From NCBI GenBank assembly GCA_001599595.1, contig BCHH01000012.1, positions 884,813 to 948,812 on the forward strand: 64,000 nt of DNA. The letters are read 5' to 3'. Below the pieces are notes generated by a model, which did no database searches, was not told the origin of the DNA, and worked only from the letters and a program-made list of their open reading frames with translations. Below are positions 30,715 through 44,313 of this stretch, piece by piece. This DNA is from Beverwykella pulmonaria (Eukaryota; Ascomycota; Dothideomycetes; Pleosporales; Melanommataceae). Position 1 is the stretch's first letter; every line of letters starts with the position of its first letter. A program made the position numbers and the translations under genes.

Positions 30715-33267
30715 TGACAGAATTGCCGAAATAATGAAGGTAGGAGGAGAACGTGCCACGGCTGTGTAGTCGCCACCATGTAGTGGATGGCCACCTGCTA
30801 GAAGTCGAGTAGCTCTGAACTGACCGTGAAAATATCGTGGCTAAAAACGGCATTCTGGAATGTCCAGTATCTTGTTTAGTTTGTGGTAGATAATAGGAGG
30901 GAACCACCTTTGAATCGGGGCTTTTTGGGAAAAGTATAACAACGAGAGCAAGGCCAGATCGGCCCAGTGGAAGGGCAAAGTAGGGAGAAAGCCAACTGAG
31001 ATGCTGAGGGTTATGGAGGCCAAGACATGAAAGGGGAACGAAAAGAATGGTGAGCCCAAAACATCCAATAAAGACGATTCGTAAGATTCTGAAAATAAGT
31101 AACGGCCGTCAAGAGCAAAGAGTCCAATATGTCAAGAACGAGTCCAAGTTGAACGCTTATGACAATCAAAGACAGGAACGGTGAAGATGAAGACCGGAAG
31201 GGCTGCTAGGCAGGACTTGTCTAGATCATAGACCTTGTTGACACTCATTAGTCTGGCGTTCTTGAACTCCATCAACCTCAATCAGGAAGAAAGTCAAAAT
31301 TGAGACTCATAGGGAGACATGCATCGACGTCGATGAGATCCAACAAGGCCGATGCAGTTGAACGCAGCTATTTCTCTCCTAGCAAGAGGCTAAAAGAATC
31401 CACGGTAGCAAACAAAGTATTACTGTACATGTCAGGGTTATTCCAGATATGGAGGTTATACTGAGGTTATACGAAGGGGATAGTGCGTATGCTCTGTATA
31501 AATTCTATATTGGTGAACTGGAACATCAGCTCCAAGTCCTTCAGCAGCTAAAAGAAAAGGAAGGAATTACTGAAGCCGAAGCCCCTTGAATCAAGAACAG
31601 GCGGAAGAAGCCTACCTTGGACACGATCGAATAGTGAAAGTGAGTTATGAAAGAGACACAGGAGTGCCTGGTTTGCATTGTGTGTAACTACGGGCTCAAG
31701 CTTCGAGGCAAAAATGTGTCAGTTCTAATGGTGGATTTTGTACGTGATGAATAAGTGTTCGTATCCGCTCTGCCGGACAGACTCGGATGGTGACTCCATA
31801 TCTCTGCTGTAAGCACGGGCAAAAAAGGCAGGAAACATGCATTATCCCAGGGGATCAATATGAAATGGTCAATGCCATATTCGACATAAATGGGTTGTTA
31901 AGAGTGGATATCTCTTTTTGGGAGTTTGCAAGCAAGTTTTGCGAGAGTGCCCCCTGTGACCTTACACACCATGAATCAGTGTACTCCGAAGAAGAAATTC
32001 GCTGCGCCAGTTATTACGATCATTCGTATCTAGCAGCACACCAGAGCAGTTGCGCGGTTGCAGAAAGTTGGCAAGTGCATGTAGAAAGCTTTACTAGGTA
32101 CTACCATCTTTCCTAGTATAAGTTCTGCGTTCATGAACTAGGCTCGATACCAGCAACATATGTACTAATTTATATGTCCATGAAGGCCACGCAAGCCCCG
32201 TAGATATTTTTGGGATGGTGTATTTAGAGGCCAGGATGATGAATTTTAAGTAGAACATGACAGCAGGGGATATGCACATTCATATGAGAGTGATGACTAG
32301 TTAATAGCTCTTAACTTTATACAGTAAGGCTATGCCTCAAGCACTAATAGGCACTTGGGTGACTATTCTGTTGAAGTAGTGTGGTATCCTTGCAGTCTCT
32401 TTAACGCAAGACCTTTTTTTAAGTAAACATGACAGAACAAGACATGATCTGTTCCCCTAAACAGACAGCCTTTCTGTAGATGCGATAGCACAGCGTAGAC
32501 CACAACTGATCCTTTCTCCGTGACTAAACCTGATCATTTGTACTATCAAGAGCGCTTATGTATTCCACTACACCAACAACAAACCCTCGATTGCTCTACG
32601 CCTAGGCAGCACACACACATACATCGCCACCTTCACACTTCTTAGACATGCAACACACGATCTTTCCTGCGATATTTCTTTCTTTCGATTCATTTTATCT
32701 AACCCCACAATCCCATCCATTTCAATGCTAAAATATCCAAGGCCACTGGCAGAAGGGAAACAAAGAGCCCGTTTTTGGTGGTCTATACATCGCGGCCATG
32801 CAAGATGAGAGAGGGTATAGGAAAGGGGCAGGCGCCAGACAGAATGCACGTGGATGATGGAGGAAGGGATAGAAGTAACGCTGGTGAAAGTATACGCATG
32901 AACCAACATATAAAAAGGGATATGGATATCAAGTGAATAAACGAATGCGAGTGAACAAGGGTGATATACGAAAGGGGGTGAGGGGTGGAGGCCGGTTGGC
33001 CTAGGGGAATTCCATTCCCATCCTGCGTCATGTGGTATCTTTTCGTACTCTCGTCCCCGTGCCCTATCCTGCCCCTATCCTGTCCCCACACGGATCTCTG
33101 AAGTATGTGAGGAGTAAGGTTCAGGTCGAGTGACCAAATAATAATACAGTGATCCGGCGTTGCCCGTCAGGGTGACCGGAAGGTTGCCGTTGCTTGCCGA
33201 GTGTTTGCAGTAGGAGCCCGTATGTTCCCAGCATGGGATGAGGCGTTAAAAGGCTCCTCAATAACGA
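30715..33267. other. 2.5-kb gene-free stretch
   Basis: I see no convincing gene. A 109-codon ATG frame at 31787-32116 is Cys-rich but has no recognised motif or splice partner. The right part (about 32560-33260) is 3' flank of the kinase gene. Confidence 0.45.
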
Positions 33268-35368
33268 TCACCTCGAGGCATCCATCTCCTCGAAAACTTC
33301 CTCATCCTCGATCCTTCGCCTAATGCCTCCCTCGACGGTGATACCTTTCTGTACCCACTCCATCTTCTCAATATCCTGCAGACTTTTGCGGCCGCGTGAA
33401 ACCTTCTTCAGCAACGCCTCTACGCATTCCCTAGCGCCCTCCCATTCCTTGCCCTTCTCTGTGTCCCACTCGCCGTCCTGGTTTCCGAGTTTGACCCACA
33501 TCCAGTCACACCTAGCAATCCGGTGAGCAGCCCGACTACGTGATGCCGCTTTCCCTGGAGGAGGATCAAAGGGTAGGCGCCCTTCCATGAGTGCATATAG
33601 CAAAACACCAAGTGCCCATGCGTCAGTTAAGCGGCCATCATAGGGCTGGCCGAGAAGAATCTCTGGAGCAGCATAGTCTTCACTGCCACAACGTGTGGTC
33701 AAAAGAGGAGACTCTGGTGGAGCAGGAATACGGCGGGAGAGTCCAAGATCCGTAAGTGTTGCAATGGGGTACGGATGTGATTGCGGGTGTTTCAACAATG
33801 GGACTGTAGAAATGGGAATGTTAAGGAGAACATCTGTCAGAGTTAGTGCCATGCCGCGCTAGATAGACTAACCAGATCAAAAGAAGGAGAAATGTACTTT
33901 CTAGCTTGATATCGCGATGCACGATTAGTTGATTGTGGAGATAACGCGTGGCGCTGACCATTTCGGCAAATATACGTTGGACAAGGTCCACCCCAAGAAC
34001 GTCCCTGTGGGTGCTGGCTACGTCAAATAGGTCACCACCAGGACAGTAAGTTAAGACGATCAGGGCTTGCGCTTCATCGTGATCAAAGGCCCTGAGATGC
34101 ACGAGGGACGGATGTGAGACGGATCGGAGCATTTCGACTTCTCGCTTGAGGCTTAGTTCTACCCGTTCTTCATCGGCGCCACCGGCCGGGCCGTGCTCAA
34201 CAACCTTAATGGCTACCAGCTTGCGGGGATCGAGGACGGCCTCATCAAGTGGGTCTTTGGCTGTCGTCTTCTCGCTTGTTGCAAGATAAACTTTGCTGAA
34301 GGTGCCCTGACCAAGCTGCCGGACGGGGCGCCAGAGCTTCTTGTTCTTCTGCGACCCATGCCTCACCGCGATATAACTGACTTTGTCGTCCGCGACTTCC
34401 TCCTCTTCGCTCTCGGTCACGCTCCTGTTGCTTGCAGGCGGGGTAGGGAAACCAGACAGGACCGTGGCCGCGATAAGACCACGCTGCGCGGCAAGATACT
34501 CCTCGCGCATGAGGTGAGGCTCATTGCCCGTGTGGCCTACGTACGGCCCCCGCTGCTCGGGAGCCAGGCCAGAGATGGTGACATGTCGTGCGCGGATGTT
34601 GTGCAATGCTTCTGGGACGAATTCGCTGATGCTCCGGTTCCGGCTGTGGCTCGCCTCGTTGTTGTGCTGCAGCCCTGCCGCAGCCGCTTCCACGGCCGCC
34701 GTCTTCATCCTCTGGTAGCCCTTCTTCTTTTGCGAAGGGGATGGGGACAATGTCCCGTTGCTGAGCATGACCCATGAGTCATCTTTGGATGAAGTGGACG
34801 CGCCGCGCGAACGTGGCCGCATCGACATGCCGGCCCGCGCCCAAGGGCCAGGAGAATCGCTCATCACCAGAGGGGAGGGCAGTGGGGTGAGGTCTGTGAG
34901 GGCGTTCAACGCGGGCGAGGAGAGGGCAGAACCCGGCGACAGAGACCCCGTCATGCTCGCAGCCGACAGCGTGCTCCTCAGGTATCCCTCCTGGATCGCA
35001 ATCGGTGCGGTAGCCGAGTGCCGCAGCGCGTCTTCTACGTTGCCCGCCACAATGGAGGATGGAGGGAGGTCGGTTTGTAACTGCAGGCCGGCGGCAGAGG
35101 GGGTGCGAATGTGAGGATACGACGGGTAGGCGGGGATGGTGAAGGATGCGTCTTGGGCGTCCAAGGGCGGCAGCTGCGCGTTCAAGAGGTGCGCGGGCGA
35201 GGGTGCAGCATCCGCTGGCGTAGTCGTCGAGGCGTCTGGCAGGGTGACCTGCGGTGGTGTCCACGAGGGAAGAGGGTGGGTGCCCTCGGCGGAGGATGAA
35301 CTGGGCTCCTCCATGCCGTTGATATGCTTGCCTGCGGTGCTACCCTCGTCTCGTGTCTGGCTCGCCAT
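33268..35368 (-). CDS. Serine/threonine protein kinase with long disordered N-terminus
   Basis: Exons 35368-33898 and 33833-33268 join in phase 1 (weak donor GTACAT) and encode 678 residues. Residues 1-340 are Ser/Pro/Thr-rich and disordered. The kinase domain (about 342-610) has GQGTFSKVYLA, VAIKVVE, the catalytic loop HRDIKLENVLLN split by the intron, TDLGLSRR (DLG in place of DFG), and YAAPEILLG. A 17-residue Pro/His-rich insertion separates the catalytic loop from DLG. The residues needed for catalysis (Lys, HRD Asp, DLG Asp) are present. The sequence resembles the fungal PRR/HAL-like kinases, but no orthologue is certain. Upstream ATG-less frame to 35389 was excluded. Confidence 0.85.
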
Positions 35369-36030
35369 CGAATGCGGGTAAGCGCACACGCCAGGAAGCG
35401 GTCCTCACAGCATCGATTTTTCGGGTAAGCGTGGAGAAGCGGAGACGCTGCCGGTGCTTGGGCGGGGAATAGCGCGACGCGGCTATAGACTTCAAGAAAG
35501 GGATAACCTTTGACTGGCGTCTGTTAGCAAAGTCAAAGGGCGGATCCGTGAACCATTGTGGGCGTAGGCCCTCCTGCCAAACACGGCAGGCAGCGGGAGT
35601 TTGCGCTGATCTTTTGCGCTGAATCCTTTGCCCTTTGTCTGTAGTCGACGTCCTGTTTCTAAACTCTGGCCTATAAGAACACGTGTTCTGCGCACGAAGT
35701 CAGCTGCATGGTGGTGTATTGATAGAATTCAATGCGCCGCATGTGCATAGCCCGCATCTCACGATTCTAGTGCAGCCCTGAGCAAGCGTTCCAGCAATAT
35801 ATTCTTCGTCACAACCTTTCTCCCCACCTTAACACATTCTGGAAACACGCCATTTCGGTTCACATCGATCGGAAAATTAATCACACAGGTTAGTAGGAAG
35901 GACTAATAAGCCCATCATCAGCCATTAGCATTTGATCTACCCTTTGATCTACCTCACGCGTCCGCCGTCTCCGACGTAGGGCTGACGCTAAGGCGCTCCT
36001 CCGGGCACTCCTCTAAGCACTCTGGCCTCA

Positions 36031-36065
36031 CAGTAAGCCCTCGCAGTAAGCCCTCGCAATAAGCC
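36031..36065 (+). repeat. Short 13-bp tandem repeat
   Basis: Two perfect copies of CAGTAAGCCCTCG (36031-36056) and a third partial, mutated copy lie in the gap between the kinase gene and the coiled-coil gene (35369-36198). That gap otherwise shows no gene. Confidence 0.7.
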
Positions 36066-36198
36066 TACATCAGCGCTGCCTTAAGAAAAGTGAACAATTG
36101 CTGAAGAGAGGATGCACCCAAATGAGAAATACGCCGTTCTATCGTACATTCGTATGTTTAGCCAAAGCGAGCAGCATTTTCTCCAGATCGCCTTTGGT

Positions 36199-39100
36199 CT
36201 ACTTGGCCGCTCCTTGATTGTAGCTGTAGCTCTGTTCTGGCGTACCGAAATAAGAGTAACCTTGGTATCCGCCCACGTAACTGTTACCACTGCTGCCAAA
36301 GTTTGCTGTGCCGTTGATGTATTGGTTCGAAGCGGAGAGATGGTGAGGGGCATTCTCGTTATTCTCGCGGGCCACGACTGGAGAGTGATGCCAGCTCTGG
36401 CCGTTGCCGAAGCCGCCATGTCGAAATCGTCCATCGTTGCGGGTCTCCTGAATCGAAGGCAGTCGCGAAGAGCCGTCTCGACTAGCCTCGGCGGGAGGGT
36501 CGTAGAATCCAACGAGGGAAGGTTGAGAATGATGTTGCGGAAGAGGAAACTGCAAATATGGGACTGACATTGGGCCTACGGATTGCTCCCGATCGGACGT
36601 GGACTTTTGCAAAGCCTTGATGCTATCCTCCATTTCCGCCATCTTCTTGGTCTGAGCAACTAGAGACTCGACAACCTCCTTCTTCATGAAGTCGAGAAGT
36701 TTGTCCAGCTTCTTGTTGATGACAAGGTTTTGATCGGCAGTTTGATGAAACTCAATATTAAATGACCTCATATCCTCTTTGATCTGCTCCACGCGTTGTT
36801 CCAGTATCGCCACTGTGTTGTCATATTTGGAGTGTATTGCAGCAAGCGTTTCGTGGCTGCATTCCTCGACGAAGTCGTACAGGGTGCGACCAGACACATC
36901 GATGTGCTCGTTTGTCATATGGAAGTGATGTAGGAGAGACGGTAGCGACGGAAGAGGGCCTATGGGTACCGATGGCAGAGGCGGAGGTCCCATCATCATT
37001 GGATGAGGCATCTGTTGTCGGTCGGGCACCTGTTGGCCGGGCATCTGGTGTTCAGGTGTCTGCTGGCCGGGCGGTTTCTGAAGCGGATTCGGCACGGCAC
37101 TGGGGCAGCTGGGATAGAAGTCGCGGGTCAAGTCGACCTTAGAGGGATCGACACAACTGAGCATGTCGGTGAGCCTCGAAGAAGACCGATCAATCTGAAA
37201 GTTGCCACTTCCCCCTGCACATGCAAAAGACTCTGGTTCGTCGCTGCCGTGAACCTCGTGCGTGCCTCTCGTTGCGGAGCGAGGCCCGTCGCTCTTGCAG
37301 GGCGAAGCAGTCTCCTGAGTAGCAACGTTCATGGTTTTCGTAAGGTCCGAGTTTGGGTCGATTTTGCTCGAAGCACCTTGGAAAATCACACCGATGTTGC
37401 CTTGGTCGAAGTCTTTACGCGCGGAGGTGGAAGTGGTTGCCGGGTTGGGTGGAACAGCGAAGAGCAAGCGATTGTAGTCAGTCTGGGGTGTAGGTCAGCA
37501 AACAAGGCGAATAGAGATGACGCAATGAGGAATCAGGCGGTGAAAAGAGAGAGAGAGAAAGAGAGAAAGAGAGAAGAGGAGGTGAATGAGAGCTTGAGTT
37601 TGGCTAAAGTGGAAGGAACGGCCACCTAGAACTTGTCCTAAAGTAACACGTGAATCGGCCAGCAAGGAAATGAAGAAGGCGGTGGAAACACTTACATTCT
37701 TCGACGGGCGACCACCACCTTCAGCATCGAACAAGTTGAGAGAGTATGTAGACGGCGAGTAGAAGGCCGGTGGCAGTAATTTGCCTTTGCCGGAGAGGCG
37801 CTGGCTTAGTCGGCTGCAATATCGTGCGTGGTTCTCTTCGTTCCATCGCTCCTTCTCGAAGACCTGCAGCGACTGCTGGTCTTCACCATCCAGAGGCGCG
37901 TAGCGGTTCCTATCATCGACAGAGTCAATCTCCGTATGCGCTGACGCGACACAGTTACCCTCGATCAGCTTCACATAGTCCTCAGCACCATAGGTACGTA
38001 ACTTCGTAGGGCTCTCACCACCATTGGATGGAATGGCCTTCGCAGTGGTCGAAAGTTGAGAGGGGAGACACATGGCCGCCCCGCCATCGACAAACAAGTC
38101 TCGCGCTTCGTGCTCTTCTCCTCCCATCCTGACTCTATTACCTAGATGAATTAGGGTTTCTTCAGAGCCATCTCGGCCGTCAGCGTCTGGAGGCGTGTCT
38201 TTCTGGGGAGGTGTTGGCGGAGCACCCAAATCGGTCGATGACTCGCCTGATCTGCCGTCAACACCGACACCCTGCGACTGAGCACCCTTCACGGGAGATT
38301 GCGTCTTTGAGCTTCGCGTAGATGCTCGAGGACGAGTTCGTGCAGATCCGCAGTGATGCTGGCGTCGATTATGGCTGTGGTGATCGTACATCTTCGACGG
38401 TAATAACTTAGATGTATCGGACCGCGGAGTCTTAAAAGGGTGAGGCGAGTGGTGTCGCCTGCCTGCTGAATTTGTGCCGAGGACTTGAGCTGCTTTGGAT
38501 GGCATAGCTGGAACGGGCTCGACGATGCTGGGGGTGACGGATGACATAAAGCTAGGAAGACTCACGCCGAACAGTTTCTTCTTAGGACTCTTGACCTGCT
38601 CGTCTACCTTCTTCTTGGATTCCCTCGAGGACAGATCATGTGTGGTCACGATGACCCTGTCGGCGGTATCTTCTTATTAATTAGCGTTAAACATCGGTCG
38701 TTCTTGACTTATAACATGACATACCCGATGTCGGTGTTGAAGGGATTTGGCCCATCATCTTGAAGAACTTCTTTTCCGCGCGTCCCTCAATCTCCGCCCT
38801 CGAAGTCATATCATTGTCATCAAAAGGTTGGCTCGGCCTGGCACTACGATGGCTACGCTCCGAATGCCTTGAGCGGGTAGTTGAGCCATGGCGGTTAGTC
38901 GTAGACGAAGATGCATACTCTTCCGATTTTCGAGGTGACATGTTGCCAATAAATTGCGTGGAATTGGCCATGCCTGATCTATGGTGCTTATCCTTACTCG
39001 CACGTGAGCCCGTCCGAGGCAGGTGCGAGTCACCTACTTCCAGTGGCGAAGTAACCGGTGTCGTTGTAGGCGAGCATCTGGTTTGTTGGTAAAAAGCATT

Positions 39101-39265
39101 TCCAGCCTGTTGGTCGGTCTCTTCTTGCTGTACTCTATCTGTAATAGCGAACACATTGGGGCCTAGCATCATCCGAGACGCGGGTTGGAGAGGAACTGTA
39201 ATAGGCGGTGGTCGCAGTCGCTTCTTTTGATCTGAAGGGGGCCACATTGCTTGAACGGGCCGCAT
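36199..39265 (-). CDS. Large disordered protein with C-terminal coiled coil, unknown function
   Basis: Exons 39265-38725, 38669-37696 and 37482-36199 agree in phase (1, 0) and give 932 residues. Most of the protein is low-complexity: Ser/Thr/Arg-rich stretches, a Pro/Gln/Met-rich repeat (GQQTPEHQMPGQQVPDRQQM) and a Gly/Asn/Tyr-rich tail. A single strong coiled coil lies at about residues 715-800 (IHSKYDNTVAILEQRVEQIKE and beyond). Short conserved-looking islands flank the splice junctions (KKLFGVSLPSFM; TDYNRLLFAVPPNP). No domain was recognised. It is a candidate scaffold or polarity protein by composition only. The second intron is 213 nt and contains a GA/CT microsatellite. The start at 39265 is the first ATG in the open frame. 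Confidence 0.68.
37543..37580. repeat. GA-rich microsatellite in an intron
   Basis: An imperfect GAGAGAAA tract lies within the second intron of the coiled-coil gene. On the coding strand it reads as a CT-rich tract. Confidence 0.7.
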
Positions 39266-39995
39266 ATCGTGCGTTCCAACACACAATTCAAAAATTTCCA
39301 AAGTTACGTGAGGCTGATTTATCTTTGTGCGTGTGAGAGGGAGTCAGACTGATGCGGATGGAGATTTACTCACCTATGTGATTGCAAACACCGACGTAGG
39401 TGTTTTCCGGCAGCCAACAACAATGCCGACTCAATAGGCGAGGCGCGATACTATTGATGTGCCCAATTGGGAAAGTACAATAGGTGCGGGTGCAGATTTC
39501 TCGTGTGAAAGGAGGGCTTTGCCATTTGATACGGCCTATAAGCACGCTTCCTGGCTGACGAACACAATAAAAACCTTTTCGTTGAGGTAAAACAAAGGTG
39601 AGAGGTAAATCAACGCTCGCCAGTAATGATGGTGACAACAAACTGCTCGCCACTGAATACTGGCTCTCACCTTTAGTGGCTTAGGGGGTGGCTGACTATC
39701 CTAGAAATCAAGGTCTATCTTGAGTGGCATTCGTCGACCGAGCCCAACATGAGTCCTCGAACTATCCCAGCGGACACTCTCACCATGCAGTCTTTGCAGA
39801 ACAATGAATGAATTTGAAAGTTTGAATTGAAAAGGGCGGAAAGCAAGTTCAGGGCTTGGAAAAAACACCGCTACCCAAGCGCCGGGAATTTACAACGCAA
39901 AGGTATCCCTAAAATCACACCCAACTCAGAAAGCCGGGTAGAGAATGTATGCACTTATATGCATCTCCCAAATGCTCCCCGCTGCTGCCTTCTGC
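39266..39995. other. Gap between the coiled-coil gene start and the cdc42 stop
   Basis: The gap is 730 bp. It should contain the promoter and leader of the coiled-coil gene. No other feature is seen. Confidence 0.5.
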
Positions 39996-40834
<839 letters not shown>

Positions 40835-43800
40835 ATTGGATATGTTCTGCGATTTGTGGGGGCTGAGCTCGGAGTGGGGGAGCCGGTCTAATGGATGTTC
40901 AGGCCCCGGAGCGAGGGTGTTCAGATGAGGCGGCGGAGAGGATAGAATATAGAATGTTTTCGTGAGGAAGAGTGTGAGCTACACCTGTAGATGCCGATAT
41001 CCAAACGAGGGGTTCAAAGAGTGAAGAGTGGGAGCGCTTGATAGGCCAGCACGTCAGTACTATTCAATCCTCGTCGCATCGCCGCTGTGGCGATTGTGGG
41101 CAAGATTCCTCATACCTGTGAGTCCTACTCGGAGTTCGCCGTGGGTGCGTGCTTCGTGTTTCTAACGTTGAGGGTTTCAAGATCTTGAGGTTTCAAAGCG
41201 ACTGGAGAGGGCGATCAATGGACCGACAGGGCGAGTGTGCAGTCTTCGTGGCGGAGCCGTGCGAAGAGAGGCAGCTGGGGGCGCAGTGTTGGCGGGACCT
41301 AGTGGGATCGTTTGCGTTATCGCAGGAAAGACGCGGTGGACGGCGAAGACGAGGTCGACGGCGAAGGTGAGCTCTGGGATGTGAAGTGGAGAGGTGCAAG
41401 GCGCCCGTGCCCGACCAAACCAAGCTAGAGCATTGCACGCTAATTGGGCGATGCAACAAACGCGCCGCATGGCTTTATTACCTGTACAACAAAAGGCCCG
41501 CGTTTGTGGCAGAGATACACATGGGCTGCAATAAACGGCCCTGAAATTTTTTTGATTTAGCGGGCGCAGAATGATTTATCACATAAAACTTTCAGTGCGA
41601 AGCTCGAGTGCAGCGAGTCACTGCCTGATCAAGCTGCTCATTCCGTGAAATGGTGGAGATAGCCAACAGCTCTGTCCCGCAGGAGCTGTAATGTGCAGAG
41701 TCTATGTATCTTGTGCGAGGAATACGGGTTGACATTGAATGTCAGACAAACACAAAAGCTCCAGATTTATGATTGCATCCGAGCGCCAGATACGAGGGCT
41801 GTGAAGAAGAGGAAAAGAAGCATTGTACTTGTTTGAAGTATCAAACCGCCGTCTTCGCAAATAGAATGCAGCACGCTTGGGAGGGACTGGTCAGATGTTG
41901 CGTCCACAATGCTAAGGACTGTAGCCTGGAGTGTGAGTGTGAACCAAAGCTGAAGGGAGCCTCGTGTTCGGTCCTTGTAACCAGCACAGGCCTTCAGGAA
42001 CTCGCTCAAGCCTTTAGCTAGATACGGTAAGACGTATCTAGGCTGAATTGCCGAATGCGTTGAATTGTTCGATACCCGGAGAGACTTCTCGAGGCCTTAG
42101 AAGGACTATGCTTGAAAAAAAAAAGAGCCTAATGTTGTACACAACTTATTTCACATATCAGACCCGAAATGGTTGGCTTCAAAACAGCAAATTGGATGCG
42201 TCTTGCTAAAAAATAGTCGAGAGCGCTCTCTGTGAGGTGCGCACCATGCTTTGTGCTTTACGCATCATCCATGGCCCGTGCATGCAGTTAGTGCTGGAAG
42301 ATGTTGGCCTAGGCGCGTCTAGCTCGCAATGCTCGCCCAAGCGTCTCCTTCGAACCACACATCCATCAATTCCACCACTCTGAGTCGACCATAAACTCCG
42401 CGGATCCTATAATAATGGTGTCATTGTGCCCGATCTCAATGGTGAGCTCGACCTGCACTACCATAGAGGCATCAAACCCGACGTCTACTATCGGTGTGTG
42501 TCCGACTCTTGAGGTAACTAGTCCATCTCCAGGTACGGAATCTCGACTGAAGATGGGAACTTTAGTCTCTAGATGACGCACTTCGAATGGAAAAGAACGT
42601 GGCAATTTTGATCCCAATAGAAATAGTCGCCGAATTCGTATTTGTGGCCGGGTCAACTATTACTTTACCCATTACGTAGCAGTCACATTTAGAAGCTCTA
42701 ATGCAGCCTGCCGACTTCCTCAGAGCACTACTACTGAGCTTACCCTGTGCCGTGGTGGGTGACTTCTTATATGCAGTCCAACGTACTTCAAGTTTCAGAG
42801 TCTAAGTACCAAGCAGATATCAAGGCAAAGACAGGCTGAAGATGCAAAGAGCGATTCCCAGATTCTCTATACTATGCTGATAATTATTTGACCAGTAAAG
42901 ATACAGAAGAATAATGCGACGTCATCATCTCCGGGGGCAACACGAACATCAAGGACGACGAAAAAGAAGCAAGGCAAGCAGGCTCAATCTCCTTCAATAT
43001 CACCAAAAAAAAGGCTACAAAGTGTGATCCTTCTCCTCCAGCGAAAACAGTAACAGGGAAAGCATGTTTGAGATGGAAAAAAAAAGGGTCAAACGCAACG
43101 AAGCAAAGCCCGCAAGCAACCAATGTCGTAGAGGGCTGTGGACTTGTCAGTGCGGAACAGGCCACCGCGCAAACGTTCCAAGAACGGATCTGTCAACTGC
43201 CGCTAGCGCAAACGTAAATGCACCGAAGAGAAGCCATCATGTGCATACTCCTTGAAGGCTGATGACAGCTGCGAGAATGCTGAAGAGTATGCTTGAATCG
43301 CATACACCATAGCTTAACTTCTCGAACTCGCGCAGCACCTGCTTCACCCGTGTTCCGAATAGATTCCCTATTCGCCCTGAATCGAATTGTTTGTATAACT
43401 AGTCAAATGGGTCAACGTAGTGTTGATACCCGATTCTTCAGTTCTATCTCAACTTCATCATGTGTCGTACTGTTGAGCTAATACCCGCAGACAAATCACG
43501 CCGCTCAACATCCTAACAGCGGCTACACCTCTATTTGTTGTTTTAGAGTTGGCTGGACATCAATTAATGATTGCGAGAGCAGAATCAAGCACATAGGCCA
43601 GTCCGAGGCCAGTTATGATGACCTCATCAGGGTATTATTATGGTCCCTACCCATAAAAGAGCGTGGGGCTCATGCCGGCAACAAGCAGCGAGCATCTTAT
43701 TCCAGCCTTACCGCCAATGTACCGCATATGCTGTTCCTCCGAGATGCACTTCTCCGCGTCATCTCACTTCAAATTATACCTTAATAGAACATTGCAAATT

Positions 43801-44313
43801 GTATTATATCCACACTTGAGCCTCCAAGTCTGGGAATAAACAGTCGTGTCCCAGTAGTCCACTCGTTAAAGTCTCCTCATTAAAAACGCTCTACACTACC
43901 GGGACGATGATTTCGCCTCAAATGATACTAACACTCGTGACAGGTCGAGTGAGCGATCTCATTCGGCATCTGGCGAGACCACCCTTGTCCGCCGAATGAA
44001 TATCCTGGAGGACCGGGCCGCCACATCTTAAAAGCCATACGAGTTGGTTCTTCGCCTCATTAACCTGATCAGTTGCCCAATATATTCCAGGCACGGGGTT
44101 GTCATCGGGACGTGACAACGCTGGACGGTAGAGGAATTCCAAGGGATAGCCAAGGTAGCAATTATTCCGCACAATTATCGAACGGTTGGTAACGCTCCGA
44201 GTTCTTGTGCGATCGGCGCACTAGGTACTTAACATGATGGCGGCCCAGCGAGAGCGGGAGGGCGTTTGCGACTGTACGAATCTTCGGTTCTTTCTTCCGA
44301 GTTATTCATCAAA
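40835..44313. other. 3.5-kb gene-poor stretch
   Basis: It contains the cdc42 promoter/leader at the left and the beta-glucosidase promoter at the right. I find no frame with a recognisable domain or phase-matched exon pair, no tRNA and no terminal repeats. A-runs occur near 42115-42124 and 43078-43086. Confidence 0.45.

Noticed and set aside
31787..32116. 109-codon Cys-rich ATG frame as a secreted protein
   Set aside because: No signal peptide at its N-terminus, no splice partners and no recognisable cysteine pattern.
42366..42656. Minus-strand frame that looks amphipathic
   Set aside because: The track-style start is TTG, there is no early ATG and no family was recognised; at most a fossil.
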